Source: Allorhodopirellula heiligendammensis
Lineage (GTDB): Bacteria; Planctomycetota; Planctomycetia; Pirellulales; Pirellulaceae
Assembly: GCF_007860105.1 (NCBI RefSeq)
Contig: NZ_SJPU01000002.1
Location: 2,035,739 to 2,099,738, forward strand
Direction: 5' to 3'
DNA length: 64,000 bases
Shown in pieces: positions 38,587 through 46,345 of the stretch. The number at the start of each line of letters is the position of its first letter. The stretch's first letter is position 1. Position numbers and translations under genes: made by a program. The notes beneath the pieces are model-generated. The model was given only the letters and a program-made list of their open reading frames with translations. It ran no database searches and was not told the DNA's origin.

Positions 38587-38848
38587 CAATATCAGTCCGA
38601 TGGGATGAGGAAAGAAGCGGGGGATTGCGACATCGTCCGCTGCCCAGAGTTCCAGAGTCGCGGGACGGGTAAGTAGGAACTTCGATCGGTAAGCAGGAAG
38701 TGTACCAAAGCTCAGTATGCGACTTCGAGCGGGCAGTAACCCGGTGGCAGGTAGCGCGAATTCCCCACACTTATCAAGAGATTGGAATGCCGCGTGCTAC
38801 AATGGCTTTATCGGTCACGCACACTACTCTCTCCACAGGTTGAATCCC

Positions 38849-39460
38849 ATGTTTGTTCCAGCAGTTCGTATCGGTTTGTCGATCGCGATCATCATCGCAG
38901 CTAGTTTGGCTGGCTCGACCACAATTGCACAAGGCCTGGCGGGAGGCAGCATGATCGGTTCCGGTGGCTATCCGGGTGGATATTCAGGTGGGAATCTGGG
39001 GTCGGCCTACCTCGGCGGCAGTTTACCGAATTATGGATTTGGATATGGCTACGGTCCCAGCGGCTCGGCTTCAGGGGCCTATGGACTTGGCCTGTATGGC
39101 ATTGGCGGCTACCCCAGTGGATACGGTTCCCGATATGGATATGGTGCCCGGTATGGTTATGGGCCCGGTGTATATGGCACGGGTTACAGGTCCAGTGGTT
39201 ATGGATTGAATGTCTACAGTGGCAGATATGGATCGAGCCGCTACGGCTATCCAACGACGTCCGTATATTCATCAGGTTACCGCGGATATTCCACGTTGCC
39301 ATCGGCGGGCAGCTACCGCCGTGGAACGACGCAGTACGCACCGAGCACAGCTCAGCCGCGTTCGAGTTCGGCACGTGTCGGTGAGGGAGCTGCGGACCTG
39401 CGACCTGGCATGGTGCTACCCGACGGGGCTACAGTGATCTCCGTTGAACCTATCCGGTAA
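38849..39460 (+). CDS. secreted Gly/Tyr/Ser-rich protein
   Basis: This 203-residue protein has a signal peptide (MFVPAVRIGLSIAIIIAAS, AxA-like site near GSTTIAQ) and a mature part of mainly Gly, Tyr, Ser and Pro in short GYG, YGS and GYGS runs, for example YGLGLYGIGGYPSGYGSRYG. Low-complexity Gly-Tyr proteins can form surface adhesives or structural fibres. The C-terminus (ADLRPGMVLPDGATVISVEPIR) is more ordered and looks like a conserved tail of planctomycete exported proteins. No enzyme is suggested. ATG 38849 is fixed by the signal peptide; the longer frame starts at 38717. Confidence 0.7.
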   Translation: MFVPAVRIGLSIAIIIAASLAGSTTIAQGLAGGSMIGSGGYPGGYSGGNLGSAYLGGSLPNYGFGYGYGPSGSASGAYGLGLYGIGGYPSGYGSRYGYGARYGYGPGVYGTGYRSSGYGLNVYSGRYGSSRYGYPTTSVYSSGYRGYSTLPSAGSYRRGTTQYAPSTAQPRSSSARVGEGAADLRPGMVLPDGATVISVEPIR

Positions 39461-39547
39461 GCTCGCGCGAGCGACTCCAGAGGCGAGCGAACAAGCACCG
39501 CCGGTCAGGGCGCGGAAGAGCAGCTCGCTGCGGCAGCATTGCCGGCG

Positions 39548-39922
39548 TTATGAGAGTCGACCGAACAACTCCTGCAGGCGGTTAATGTCGATGGGTTTGA
39601 CCATGTGCTCGTTAAACCCCGATTGAATCGCTTGATCGTGATCGGATTGTTGACCGAGTCCCGTCATCGCCACGAAGTAGGTGTTTTCTAGGTCGTCTCG
39701 TTGCCGGAGTTGGCGGACCAATTCGTAACCTGTCATTTCCGGCATTGAAATATCTGAAAAGATCAATTCGGGATGATAGGTGTCCAAAAACTTGATCGCT
39801 TCCGCGCCGCCTGCTACCGCTTGGACCTCGTGTCCCATCTTTTGCAGTAAACGTGTCATCACGATTCGCAGCGGTCGCTGATCCTCGACGATCAATATTC
39901 GAAAGTTTCGTGGTTCCACCAT
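39548..39922 (-). CDS. CheY-like response regulator receiver protein
   Basis: This single-domain 124-residue receiver has the acidic pocket VED (Glu13-Asp14), phosphoacceptor Asp57 in IFSDISMPE, Thr87 in FVAMTGLG, and Lys109 in HMVKPID. No output domain is fused, so it probably acts by protein contacts, as CheY or Spo0F do. No histidine kinase lies in the window beside it, so the partner kinase is unknown. A cytoplasmic location is expected. Confidence 0.9.
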   Translation of the reverse strand: MVEPRNFRILIVEDQRPLRIVMTRLLQKMGHEVQAVAGGAEAIKFLDTYHPELIFSDISMPEMTGYELVRQLRQRDDLENTYFVAMTGLGQQSDHDQAIQSGFNEHMVKPIDINRLQELFGRLS

Positions 39923-40238
39923 AGTACTCAGTGTTGTCAGGAAGGCCTGTCATATCGCAGGTCTCGTGAAGGTTCGTCTGGCCGTCGAGTGTTCTCGGGC
40001 CCAGCGAGCGATGTCGACAGTTACGATGATCGTGGCCAACAATCCTAGGATCAACAAGCCCCACTGCCAAATGGATCTCCCCTCGCTTGCAGAGCGTCTA
40101 TCGGCAAGGTCCGAATGCGGCGTGAACCGTGCTTGCGTATAAACGAACCGTGCTTGCGTATAAACACAGCGTATCCAATTGAGTTATCATAGGATTCACG
40201 AACTCACACACATGATTCACTGTCCCCAAATTGAGAAT
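39923..40238 (+). other. intergenic region between divergent genes, with a 21-bp tandem repeat
   Basis: About 316 bp lie between the receiver gene (minus) and the oxidoreductase gene (plus). The segment includes a perfect 21-bp tandem duplication at 40124-40165 and otherwise nothing that I can call a gene. Confidence 0.6.
40124..40165 (+). repeat. perfect tandem 21-bp duplication upstream of the oxidoreductase
   Basis: Two identical 21-bp units (40124-40144 and 40145-40165) each contain TTGCGTATAAAC. The TATAAA element within each unit resembles a -10 box for the plus-strand gene at 40239. It could be duplicated promoter or operator sequence. Confidence 0.75.
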
Positions 40239-41726
40239 ATGAACTCGAATCCCCATACAGATGTTCGGCTTTCGTGCCCCTCGACCGCACGGCGTCAGTT
40301 TCTTGGCTTCCTGGCTGCTGGTGTTGGCACGGTGGCGATGCCAGGCGTTGTGCGGGCCGCCGCCAACGAAGAGGTTCGCATCGCCTTACTTGGGGCGGGT
40401 GGTCGTGGTGGTCAAATTGCCAGTGCGATTGGTAAAACGCCAGGTGCGAAATTGGTGATGGTTGCCGACCCTGATCAGGGCCGTGCCGAGAAGCTTGCTG
40501 CGAAATACAACGCGAAAGCCGTTTCTGATCTCCGCACCGCGCTGGATTCCGATGACGTTGATGCCGTCGCGATCACGACCTGCAACCACTGGCACTGTCT
40601 GGCTGCTGTTTGGGCGATCGAGGCGGGCAAAGATGTTTACGTCGAAAAGCCGCTATCGCACTCTCAATGGGAAGGCCGTCAAGTCGTTGCCGCGGCGCAA
40701 AAACATGGGCGGATCGTCCAATTGGGAACTCAGCAGCGCAGCGACCCCATTCAAATGCAAGCCCGTCAGTTCTTGCACGATGACAAGGCACTCGGAGCGA
40801 TCCAATACGTGCAAGCCAATCGGCTCGGGCCTCGAGGTTCGATCGGTCGCCGTGATACCCCGCTGAGTCCTCCTCAAGGGCTCGATTATAATCTGTGGCT
40901 CGGCCCCGCCGCTGACCAACCCATTTTCCGTAACAACCTTCATTATGACTGGCACTGGGATTGGAACACCGGAAACGGCGAAATGGGCAACTGGGGCGTG
41001 CATATTCTCGATGACGTCCGCAACGTTGCGTATCGAGATGCTGTCTCGACGCCCAGCCGATTGATCTGTGGCGGCGGTCGGATTGGTTGGGATGACGCAG
41101 GCGACACACCCAATGTGCATTTTGCCTTGTTTGAGACTGAAACCATCCCCACGATCATCGCCCTGAGCAACCTGCCAGCAAAGCCTGGCGCGAAAGGGGC
41201 ATGGAAGGCCAAGGGGCAAATGCAAATGGATGCTCCCGGCAGCGGTTATGCGGTCGTCTGTGAAGGTGGCACCTATCTGGGGCAACGCGGCCAAGGTAAT
41301 GCGTATGATGCCGATGGCAAACACATCCGGAAGTTCAAGGCTGACGTCGATACGGTTCCAGCCCATATGAAGAACTTCGTCGACGCCGTCCGCAGCCGCG
41401 ATGCCGACAGCTTGGCAGCCCCAATTGAGAATGGTCACTACAGTACCGGCTGGTGCAATTTGGCCAATGTTGCCTTCCGTGCCAGCGGAGCGTTTAACGC
41501 CGAGCAACTCACCCGGGTCAGTGATCTGCCGCAATGGCAAGCAATTGTCGGTGATATGACCGCGCCGCTGGCTGCATTCGGCGCCGATACGGGGGATTTA
41601 CTCTCCAGTCCAGTGCTCGAGCACGACCCGGCTACAGAGCGATTTACGGGCGAGCATGCTGACCTGGCCAATCAGTTTTTGCGGCGTGAATATCGTCCCG
41701 GTTTTGAAATCAAACCGATCGCGTAG
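40239..41726 (+). CDS. Tat-exported Gfo/Idh/MocA family oxidoreductase
   Basis: This 495-residue protein has a Tat signal (TARRQFLGFLAAGVGTVAMPGVVRA; the twin Arg precedes QFLG). The NAD(P)-binding Rossmann fold follows (VRIALLGAGGRGGQIASAIG), then VYVEKPLSHSQWEGRQVV, the family EKP motif with the catalytic Lys. The C-terminal half is the usual beta-sheet domain. Planctomycetes have many exported members that oxidise sugars or inositol-like compounds. Substrate is unknown. ATG 40239 is chosen from the run of possible starts (frame opens at 40179). A repeat lies about 75 bp upstream. Confidence 0.9.
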   Translation: MNSNPHTDVRLSCPSTARRQFLGFLAAGVGTVAMPGVVRAAANEEVRIALLGAGGRGGQIASAIGKTPGAKLVMVADPDQGRAEKLAAKYNAKAVSDLRTALDSDDVDAVAITTCNHWHCLAAVWAIEAGKDVYVEKPLSHSQWEGRQVVAAAQKHGRIVQLGTQQRSDPIQMQARQFLHDDKALGAIQYVQANRLGPRGSIGRRDTPLSPPQGLDYNLWLGPAADQPIFRNNLHYDWHWDWNTGNGEMGNWGVHILDDVRNVAYRDAVSTPSRLICGGGRIGWDDAGDTPNVHFALFETETIPTIIALSNLPAKPGAKGAWKAKGQMQMDAPGSGYAVVCEGGTYLGQRGQGNAYDADGKHIRKFKADVDTVPAHMKNFVDAVRSRDADSLAAPIENGHYSTGWCNLANVAFRASGAFNAEQLTRVSDLPQWQAIVGDMTAPLAAFGADTGDLLSSPVLEHDPATERFTGEHADLANQFLRREYRPGFEIKPIA

Positions 41727-42158
41727 TGGTCTGACGATGTGCCGAGGAATATCTCGGTCGCACATGAGCCGAAAGGTGACTTCGCTTGGCGCGGATGCGT
41801 CCGCCGTCAGCGTTTATCCTGGGACGGCATCGCCCATTTCGGACGCCACCGCGATCCTCTCAAATCCAACATGCTGGAGTGACCCACGACAAACCCGGAT
41901 GGACCAATTTTTTCAAAGGAACCACCGGGAGTGTGACCTCCAGGCTGCACGCTCCTGATTGTAGTTTCAAGCCGAGCCCAATCCTCGCCACAAACCCGGT
42001 CATGCGCCCCGGGAGGGCCCGGGAGGGCCCGGGAGGGGAGTGCACAGGTTCGATCTTGACCCCTGATGAGTTCAGTTTGTACATGAGTAGATCGATCGAC
42101 TCACACGATCTCGACGTTCTCCGAATCAATCACTGGATCCTCGACGGTAATCAATCAA
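41727..42158 (+). other. intergenic region with GC-rich triple repeat
   Basis: 432 bp separate the oxidoreductase from the lipoprotein gene. The segment 42007-42038 has three 10-bp units of GGGAGGGCCC type. No gene was found; the forward frame opening at 41786 lacks family features. It may hold a promoter for the lipoprotein gene. Confidence 0.6.
42007..42038 (+). repeat. three-copy 10-bp GGGAGGGCCC repeat
   Basis: Units at 42011, 42021 and 42031, the last degenerate, form a G-rich block with CCCGGGAGGGCCC. It can fold into alternative stems or G-rich structure. It lies about 120 bp before the lipoprotein ATG. Confidence 0.8.
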
Positions 42159-42788
42159 ATGAAGCGTCAAATCGCACATTATGGATGTTTGTTCGTGCTC
42201 GCCATCGGTGCGGCACAGAGTGGCTGTAGCAAGCAGGAAACCGCCACCGCGCCAGCCGCCGCCGCTCCCACAACCGTCGCGGTCAAGCAAACCCCCGAGC
42301 AGGCTTCTGAGGCTGAGGCGGTGGTGAGCCATTTCCTCGACCGCATTCGGCGAGGCGGTGAAAATCATAATGCGATGTCCCTGCTAACTGACCTCGCCCA
42401 GTCTGAACTGAAACGCATTGGGCAGGTCGTCCAGCCCATTGGATCCCCCGATGCCCAGTTTAAAGTTACTCGTAGCACGCCCATGCCGATCGATGCCTCG
42501 GTCGCTGGAGCGAACGTCAGCGGGCGATTAGTGCATTGCATTTGGACCGAGCCAGCAGCAGAAAATGATTCGACAGCTGAGCCACAAACCTACCAGGTCG
42601 TATGGTCGGTGATGCACCAACAGGACGGCTGGAAAATCTCCGGACTCGTGCTGGAAATGAGTGCCGACGAACCTCCGATGGTGCTCGACTTCGAAAATGG
42701 CGAGCAAATGGCAAAAATTCTCGGCGGCGAACCCGAGACGCAAACGGCAACCTCGCCAGCTGCTGAAGAAGCCCCTCCCGTCCGCTGA
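42159..42788 (+). CDS. lipoprotein of unknown function
   Basis: This 209-residue protein begins MKRQIAHYGCLFVLAIGAAQ and has the lipobox-like AAQSGC. An Ala/Thr-rich linker (ETATAPAAAAPTTVAVK) follows, then a compact domain with RTLxD-like FLDRIRRGGENHNAMSLLT and a final WKISGLVLEM. This resembles small NTF2-like lipoproteins, but I do not claim that family. It is probably anchored in the outer or inner membrane. The C-terminus is Pro/Ala-rich. No nearby partner is evident. Confidence 0.65.
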   Translation: MKRQIAHYGCLFVLAIGAAQSGCSKQETATAPAAAAPTTVAVKQTPEQASEAEAVVSHFLDRIRRGGENHNAMSLLTDLAQSELKRIGQVVQPIGSPDAQFKVTRSTPMPIDASVAGANVSGRLVHCIWTEPAAENDSTAEPQTYQVVWSVMHQQDGWKISGLVLEMSADEPPMVLDFENGEQMAKILGGEPETQTATSPAAEEAPPVR

Positions 42789-43106
42789 GTTTGGTCGAGT
42801 ACTCCTCGGCCGTCCCATGATCGCGCACGCTGGGGTCTTCCAGCGCGGGTCGGTGACGTGCATTCGACCGCAATGGCCGATCGCCGAACACTCCCGGTAG
42901 CGGACGCAACACTACCGCTGATTTGACAGCTAGGGATCTTGCGATTCCCTTGCTGAGGCGCAGAGAGCTGGCAGGCGTCTAAAATCTATCTCGCGGCGGT
43001 GCTCGCGTCCCCGCCGAGACTCTTCTCTCAGCATGCTGCCGTCTGGCACAGCGATTGCTAACTCCCCCCAAACCACTTTGCCTGCGAAGTGGTAGCTGCT
43101 CCACCA

Positions 43107-43122
43107 CAGAGGTTAACCTCTG
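43107..43122. promoter_or_regulatory. perfect 16-bp palindrome, possible operator
   Basis: CAGAGGTTAACCTCTG is an exact inverted repeat without spacer. It is about 50 bp upstream of the TTGACA element and about 290 bp upstream of the Cys-rich gene. Dimeric regulators bind such sites, but no binding protein is known. It could also be a small hairpin. Confidence 0.4.
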
Positions 43123-43173
43123 CAGAATGCAACAGCCGCCTCGTCGAGTTGTAGATTTAGGGAGTTTAGGCAA

Positions 43174-43201
43174 TTGACATTGTCTTTAACGTGGCTACTG
43201 T
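43174..43201 (+). promoter_or_regulatory. candidate sigma70 promoter for the Cys-rich gene
   Basis: A perfect TTGACA (43174-43179) is followed after 16 nt by TACTGT, which matches the -10 consensus at three of six bases. The -35 is strong but the -10 poor. The leader to ATG 43410 would be about 200 nt, which is long. Ahead of the ATG is GGGAG at a 6-nt spacing. Confidence 0.4.
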
Positions 43202-43409
43202 AGGCAACAACGCAGAACGAAAGCGGTAAAGTTACCGCAAAGCTGTTCATTGGAATCAGTGAGCGTCGTTTCGTCTCTGTCTCGGTCGGTCCGCAGCGTG
43301 TGGCATCGATTGGTGAAAAAATTCACAGAGGTGCTCGGTTGCACCTCATTTGTTTCTAGTGTGCGAACTCGGATCGCACCGAAAACTCCGAAACTTTTGG
43401 GAGATTTAG

Positions 43410-44135
43410 ATGAGTCGGAATTTGGTGAAAGGAACGGCCGCCTTCGCATTGCTCGTAGGCGCCTCGGTAGTCTTGAGCAGTCCTGCTGAAGCCGGTTTGT
43501 TCCACAAACTGTTTGCAAAGCACAAATGCTGCCAGCCTGCTCCACAGCCATGCTGTGAGCCCACCCCAGAACCTTGCTGCGAGCCAGCACCTGAACCATG
43601 CTGTGAACCTGCACCAGCGCCGTGCTGCGAGCCAGCACCTCAGCCTTGCTGTGGCGGCGACGCACACCATGGCCACCACGGCCATCATCATGCGAAACCT
43701 GCCCAGCCATGCTGTGGCGATGCAGCTCCCGCAGTCGCACCACAAACGGGTGCTGGCTGTGTCGGTTGCGGTGGCAGCTCGGTAATGGAATCGTCTGACG
43801 CAGGCGTTTCTGCAAGCGCCCAAGGTATCGAGCTCGCTCCTGGCGAAACACTCGTTCCTGGTAGCGTGAGCACGACCAGCGAAGCTGCTGCTGAAGAGAA
43901 GGCAGATTCGAAGTCCGACGAAGCTGATGCGAAAGACGACGCCGCAGCAGAAGCCAAGTCGACCACCGACGGCGATGCTGTGCCTAGCAGCAGCGACGAA
44001 AAAGATGCGCCACCAGCTCCACCGGCTGACAAGGCAGCCGACAAGGCCGCTGATGCCGCGGACGAAGCAGCTGACAAGGCCGCTGATGCCGCTGACAAAG
44101 CATCCGACGCAGCTGAAAAAGCTTCCGACATCTAA
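43410..44135 (+). CDS. secreted Cys-Cys-Pro repeat protein with Ala/Asp/Lys tail
   Basis: This 241-residue protein has a signal peptide (cleavage near SPAEAG at 25-29). Residues 40-81 carry Cys pairs every eight residues (40-41, 48-49, 56-57, 64-65, 72-73, 80-81), in a CCEPAPEP-type unit. Next is a His-rich stretch (HHGHHGHHHAK), another CC at 101-102, and CVGC at 117-120. The C-terminal 90 residues are acidic and then Ala/Asp/Lys-rich (ADKAADKAADAADEAADKA), probably helical or disordered. The Cys and His content suggest metal binding or disulfide-linked assembly. It is not a recognised family. A strong terminator follows. Confidence 0.75.
   Translation: MSRNLVKGTAAFALLVGASVVLSSPAEAGLFHKLFAKHKCCQPAPQPCCEPTPEPCCEPAPEPCCEPAPAPCCEPAPQPCCGGDAHHGHHGHHHAKPAQPCCGDAAPAVAPQTGAGCVGCGGSSVMESSDAGVSASAQGIELAPGETLVPGSVSTTSEAAAEEKADSKSDEADAKDDAAAEAKSTTDGDAVPSSSDEKDAPPAPPADKAADKAADAADEAADKAADAADKASDAAEKASDI
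43527..43652 (+). repeat. 24-bp tandem repeat encoding CCEPAPEP-type octapeptides
   Basis: Five units of 24 bp plus a sixth Cys pair code for CCQPAPQP, CCEPTPEP, CCEPAPEP, CCEPAPAP, CCEPAPQP and CC. The codons vary slightly (tgctgc, tgctgt, tgctgc), so it is not a recent perfect copy. Confidence 0.85.
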
Positions 44136-44177
44136 TCCAATGGCCTCGACGAGGCTGTGAGCTTAGACAACCATTTG

Positions 44178-44212
44178 AAACCTCGCGTGATGAAAGTCAT
44201 GCGGGGTTTTTT
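44178..44212 (+). terminator. intrinsic terminator after the Cys-rich gene
   Basis: AAACCTCGCGTGAT pairs with GTCATGCGGGGTTT across a GAAA loop, giving a 14-bp stem including a few G-U pairs. It is followed by a run of T. It lies about 40 bp after the stop codon, in the right place for a rho-independent terminator. Confidence 0.85.
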
Positions 44213-44304
44213 CGTATGAACTGACCGGCGCCCGCTAACCGCGATACGGCTCTGGCTGGGCGGTGCTAAATCGGTAGAAGCGAAATTCCCAACCAGTAGG
44301 GCGG

Positions 44305-45705
44305 CTACGCGTCTTCGAGCAGGCAATGGCGGTTGGCCATGCTGATCCCACTGACAATGGCCCCAACAATGCCGACAAAGCCTTGGTCAGTTCCGCACAG
44401 ATAGAGATTCGGAAGATGGGTACAGCCATCAAGCTGCTTGTCGGGCGCACCATACACCGCGCCGTTGTCGTGAAATGTGAAACGACGAATGGTTTTTGGT
44501 GTGAACACATCCGTCGCAATCACGTGCGAGCGAAAATCAGGCATGAAGCGCACCGCCGAAGCGACTGCGACATCGTACTGAGTCACCTTCTCAGCTTGGT
44601 ATTTCGCGTCGGACAACTCGCACCAACGGTCGTGATTGGCCAACGTTGTGATTCGCACGACGCCATCGGGCAATCGCCCCTCATCGGCATCGTAGATGTA
44701 GTTGTTGGGGCTACAGATCACGCCCGTCCTGGCGTCGCAAAGCTGGTCGTCAGGCCGCCGCCAATGAAACTTTTCCGTGTCGTTGTAAAACACGATTGTG
44801 CGGTCAAAGCCCAGATCTTGAGGATCCCGGTCGAGAATGCTGATCGACTCAATGAACGATAGCTGGCCCGCCTTCGCAATTTCAGGCGTCGTGATGTCAT
44901 CGCACATCCGCATCGTTTCAATATTGCCCGCCGACGACAGGATCCGCTTGCCTTCAATTTCGGTGCCGTCATCAAGCACGACGCCGACCGCCCGACCGTT
45001 TTCAACGTGAATGCGTGAGACACCGTGACGCAACTTCAATTCGCCACCGAGCCCTCGGAATTTTCGCACGAGATTCTTCAGGATTGTCCGCACGCCCTTG
45101 TAGGGACGTCCGAACCCCTCGAGATAGCAGGCGCGAAACATGATACAGAATTGGCCGAAATCCATATCGTCTTGACGTGCATTGCCGTACCACATCAACG
45201 GACAGAGCAGCATTTCAATCAGCAACGGGTCGCTGAGATGTTCACCAAGCACTTCCCGAGCGCTACGCATGAACTCTGGTGAGCCGCCATCCATGTCGGA
45301 ATAGTCCAAGAGCGATCCACAGAGGGCACGAAAACCATCGATCTGATCAGGGAACCGAGACGCAATCTCATTTTCGAGCAACTCGATATCGTTATTGAAG
45401 TCCAGTGAAACGCCTGGAAAACGGATCGAAGAGCCGATCTGCTCGGCGAGTTTGAAGTCCTCCCAACCAAATCGTAACTGCCGAATCAGCTTGGCGAGCG
45501 GACCGCGTTTGTCGCCTTTGCGAGCAAAATTGGTCATCGCATGCAGTCCAACATCATAATCTCGACCGCCCATCCGATAGAACGAATTCAGGCCGCCGAT
45601 CGTGTAATGCCGCTCGAGGATGCAGACGCGTTGATCGAAATGAGCTAGCCGAATACCGGCAGCCAAGCCACTCATGCCCGCGCCAATGATGATCGTATCG
45701 TACAT
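44305..45705 (-). CDS. CrtI-like FAD-dependent oxidoreductase (phytoene-desaturase family)
   Basis: This 466-residue protein has the N-terminal FAD motif TIIIGAGMSGLAAGIRLA (GxGxxG) and then VCILERHYTIGGLNSFYR. A C-terminal dinucleotide-binding block is LYLCGTDQGFVGIVGAIVSG, as in the CrtI/retinol-saturase group. Members dehydrogenate or isomerise carotenoids or other long-chain lipids. It lies 302 bp downstream of an ACP gene and a ketoacyl synthase, which argues that it works on an acyl chain rather than a carotenoid. The substrate is not known. It is probably membrane-associated. Confidence 0.88.
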   Translation of the reverse strand: MYDTIIIGAGMSGLAAGIRLAHFDQRVCILERHYTIGGLNSFYRMGGRDYDVGLHAMTNFARKGDKRGPLAKLIRQLRFGWEDFKLAEQIGSSIRFPGVSLDFNNDIELLENEIASRFPDQIDGFRALCGSLLDYSDMDGGSPEFMRSAREVLGEHLSDPLLIEMLLCPLMWYGNARQDDMDFGQFCIMFRACYLEGFGRPYKGVRTILKNLVRKFRGLGGELKLRHGVSRIHVENGRAVGVVLDDGTEIEGKRILSSAGNIETMRMCDDITTPEIAKAGQLSFIESISILDRDPQDLGFDRTIVFYNDTEKFHWRRPDDQLCDARTGVICSPNNYIYDADEGRLPDGVVRITTLANHDRWCELSDAKYQAEKVTQYDVAVASAVRFMPDFRSHVIATDVFTPKTIRRFTFHDNGAVYGAPDKQLDGCTHLPNLYLCGTDQGFVGIVGAIVSGISMANRHCLLEDA

Positions 45706-46007
45706 GGGAAGCTATGTTTTTAGCTTCTAGCTATTAGCTTCGTGCTGCTAGCGTCGAGCTACGTGCGAGAGGATAGAGGGAAGCCCAACGAGCGACCGAG
45801 GCATGAAGAACAGGGCAATGAACCGGCTCGAATCCATCGTAGCCACGGTCGACGGACAGTGGAATCCCGGATTGGGCAGAGGCCGTTACGCCGATGTGTC
45901 GTACCGACTCTGGTACCGCGGCGGTGAGCCAAATACCGGCAGGCACCGGGCGACATTGCCCCGCGCCGCCGCCGACGCGTCTGAGCTCACTTCATCAAGA
46001 TGCTCGC
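45706..46007 (-). other. intergenic leader with AGCT-rich repeats
   Basis: The stretch 45709-45765 has six spaced copies of TAGCT- or AGCT-containing motifs (TAGCTTC, TAGCTAT, TAGCTTC, TGCTAGCG, GAGCTACG) at 8-10 nt intervals. It lies directly 5' of the CrtI-like gene on the minus strand. I see no gene in the rest. Confidence 0.5.
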
Positions 46008-46259
46008 TTAGAGATCTTTCATTTTGGGTTCGAGATAGGTCACCGTCGAATGCATGCTGGCGAGATTTCCGTAGTCTTCTTCAGGAATCTGCACCCGGTG
46101 CCGCTTGCGCAACTCCATCACAATATCAAGGAAATCCATCGAATCGAGCTCAAGTTGGTCTCGAAATGGTTTCTGATCGTCGAGACCATCAAGATCCTCA
46201 TCGGGGGAGATGTCTTCGAGGATGTCTAAGATTTCAACGCGAATTTCAGCGGGGGTCAT
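46008..46259 (-). CDS. acyl carrier protein
   Basis: This 83-residue protein begins MTPAEIRVEILDILEDI and contains QLELDSMDFLDIVMELRKRH. The Ser in DSM is the phosphopantetheine-attachment site (most ACPs have DSL). The C-terminal helices match the ACP fold. The longer frame starts at 46334; ATG 46259 gives the usual ACP length. It lies 86 bp after the ketoacyl synthase on the same strand, as expected for a dedicated pair. It is acidic and should be cytoplasmic. Confidence 0.9.
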   Translation of the reverse strand: MTPAEIRVEILDILEDISPDEDLDGLDDQKPFRDQLELDSMDFLDIVMELRKRHRVQIPEEDYGNLASMHSTVTYLEPKMKDL

Positions 46260-46345
46260 GGACGCGGGTGGACGTGAGGGAAGGGAAGGGGACCACGGGG
46301 GCAATAGTTTCAGGGGCGAAGGGCAATCGCACAAGGCCTATGCGA

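Larger units (their letters stand above)
42789..43409 (+). other. intergenic region with palindrome and stem-loop
   Basis: 621 bp with no gene that I can support. It contains a stem (ACCACTT 43072-43078 with AAGTGGT 43087-43093), a perfect 16-bp palindrome (43107-43122) and a TTGACA box (43174-43179) before the Cys-rich gene. The minus-strand frame that crosses it is a shadow of the repeats in that gene. Confidence 0.6.

Noticed and set aside
38717-38848. N-terminal extension of the Gly/Tyr-rich protein
   Set aside because: The extension lacks a signal peptide and would bury the hydrophobic leader that starts at 38849.
40653-41540. Minus-strand frame of 295 residues
   Set aside because: Antisense of the Gfo/Idh/MocA oxidoreductase; no start site or domain support.
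43527-43652. CRISPR-like repeat
   Set aside because: Repeats are contiguous, in frame and encode CC-Pro peptides; there are no unique spacers and no cas genes.
43688-44131. Minus-strand Ser/Ala-rich frame of 147 residues
   Set aside because: Its composition is the mirror of the Ala/Asp/Lys repeats of the plus-strand Cys-rich gene.
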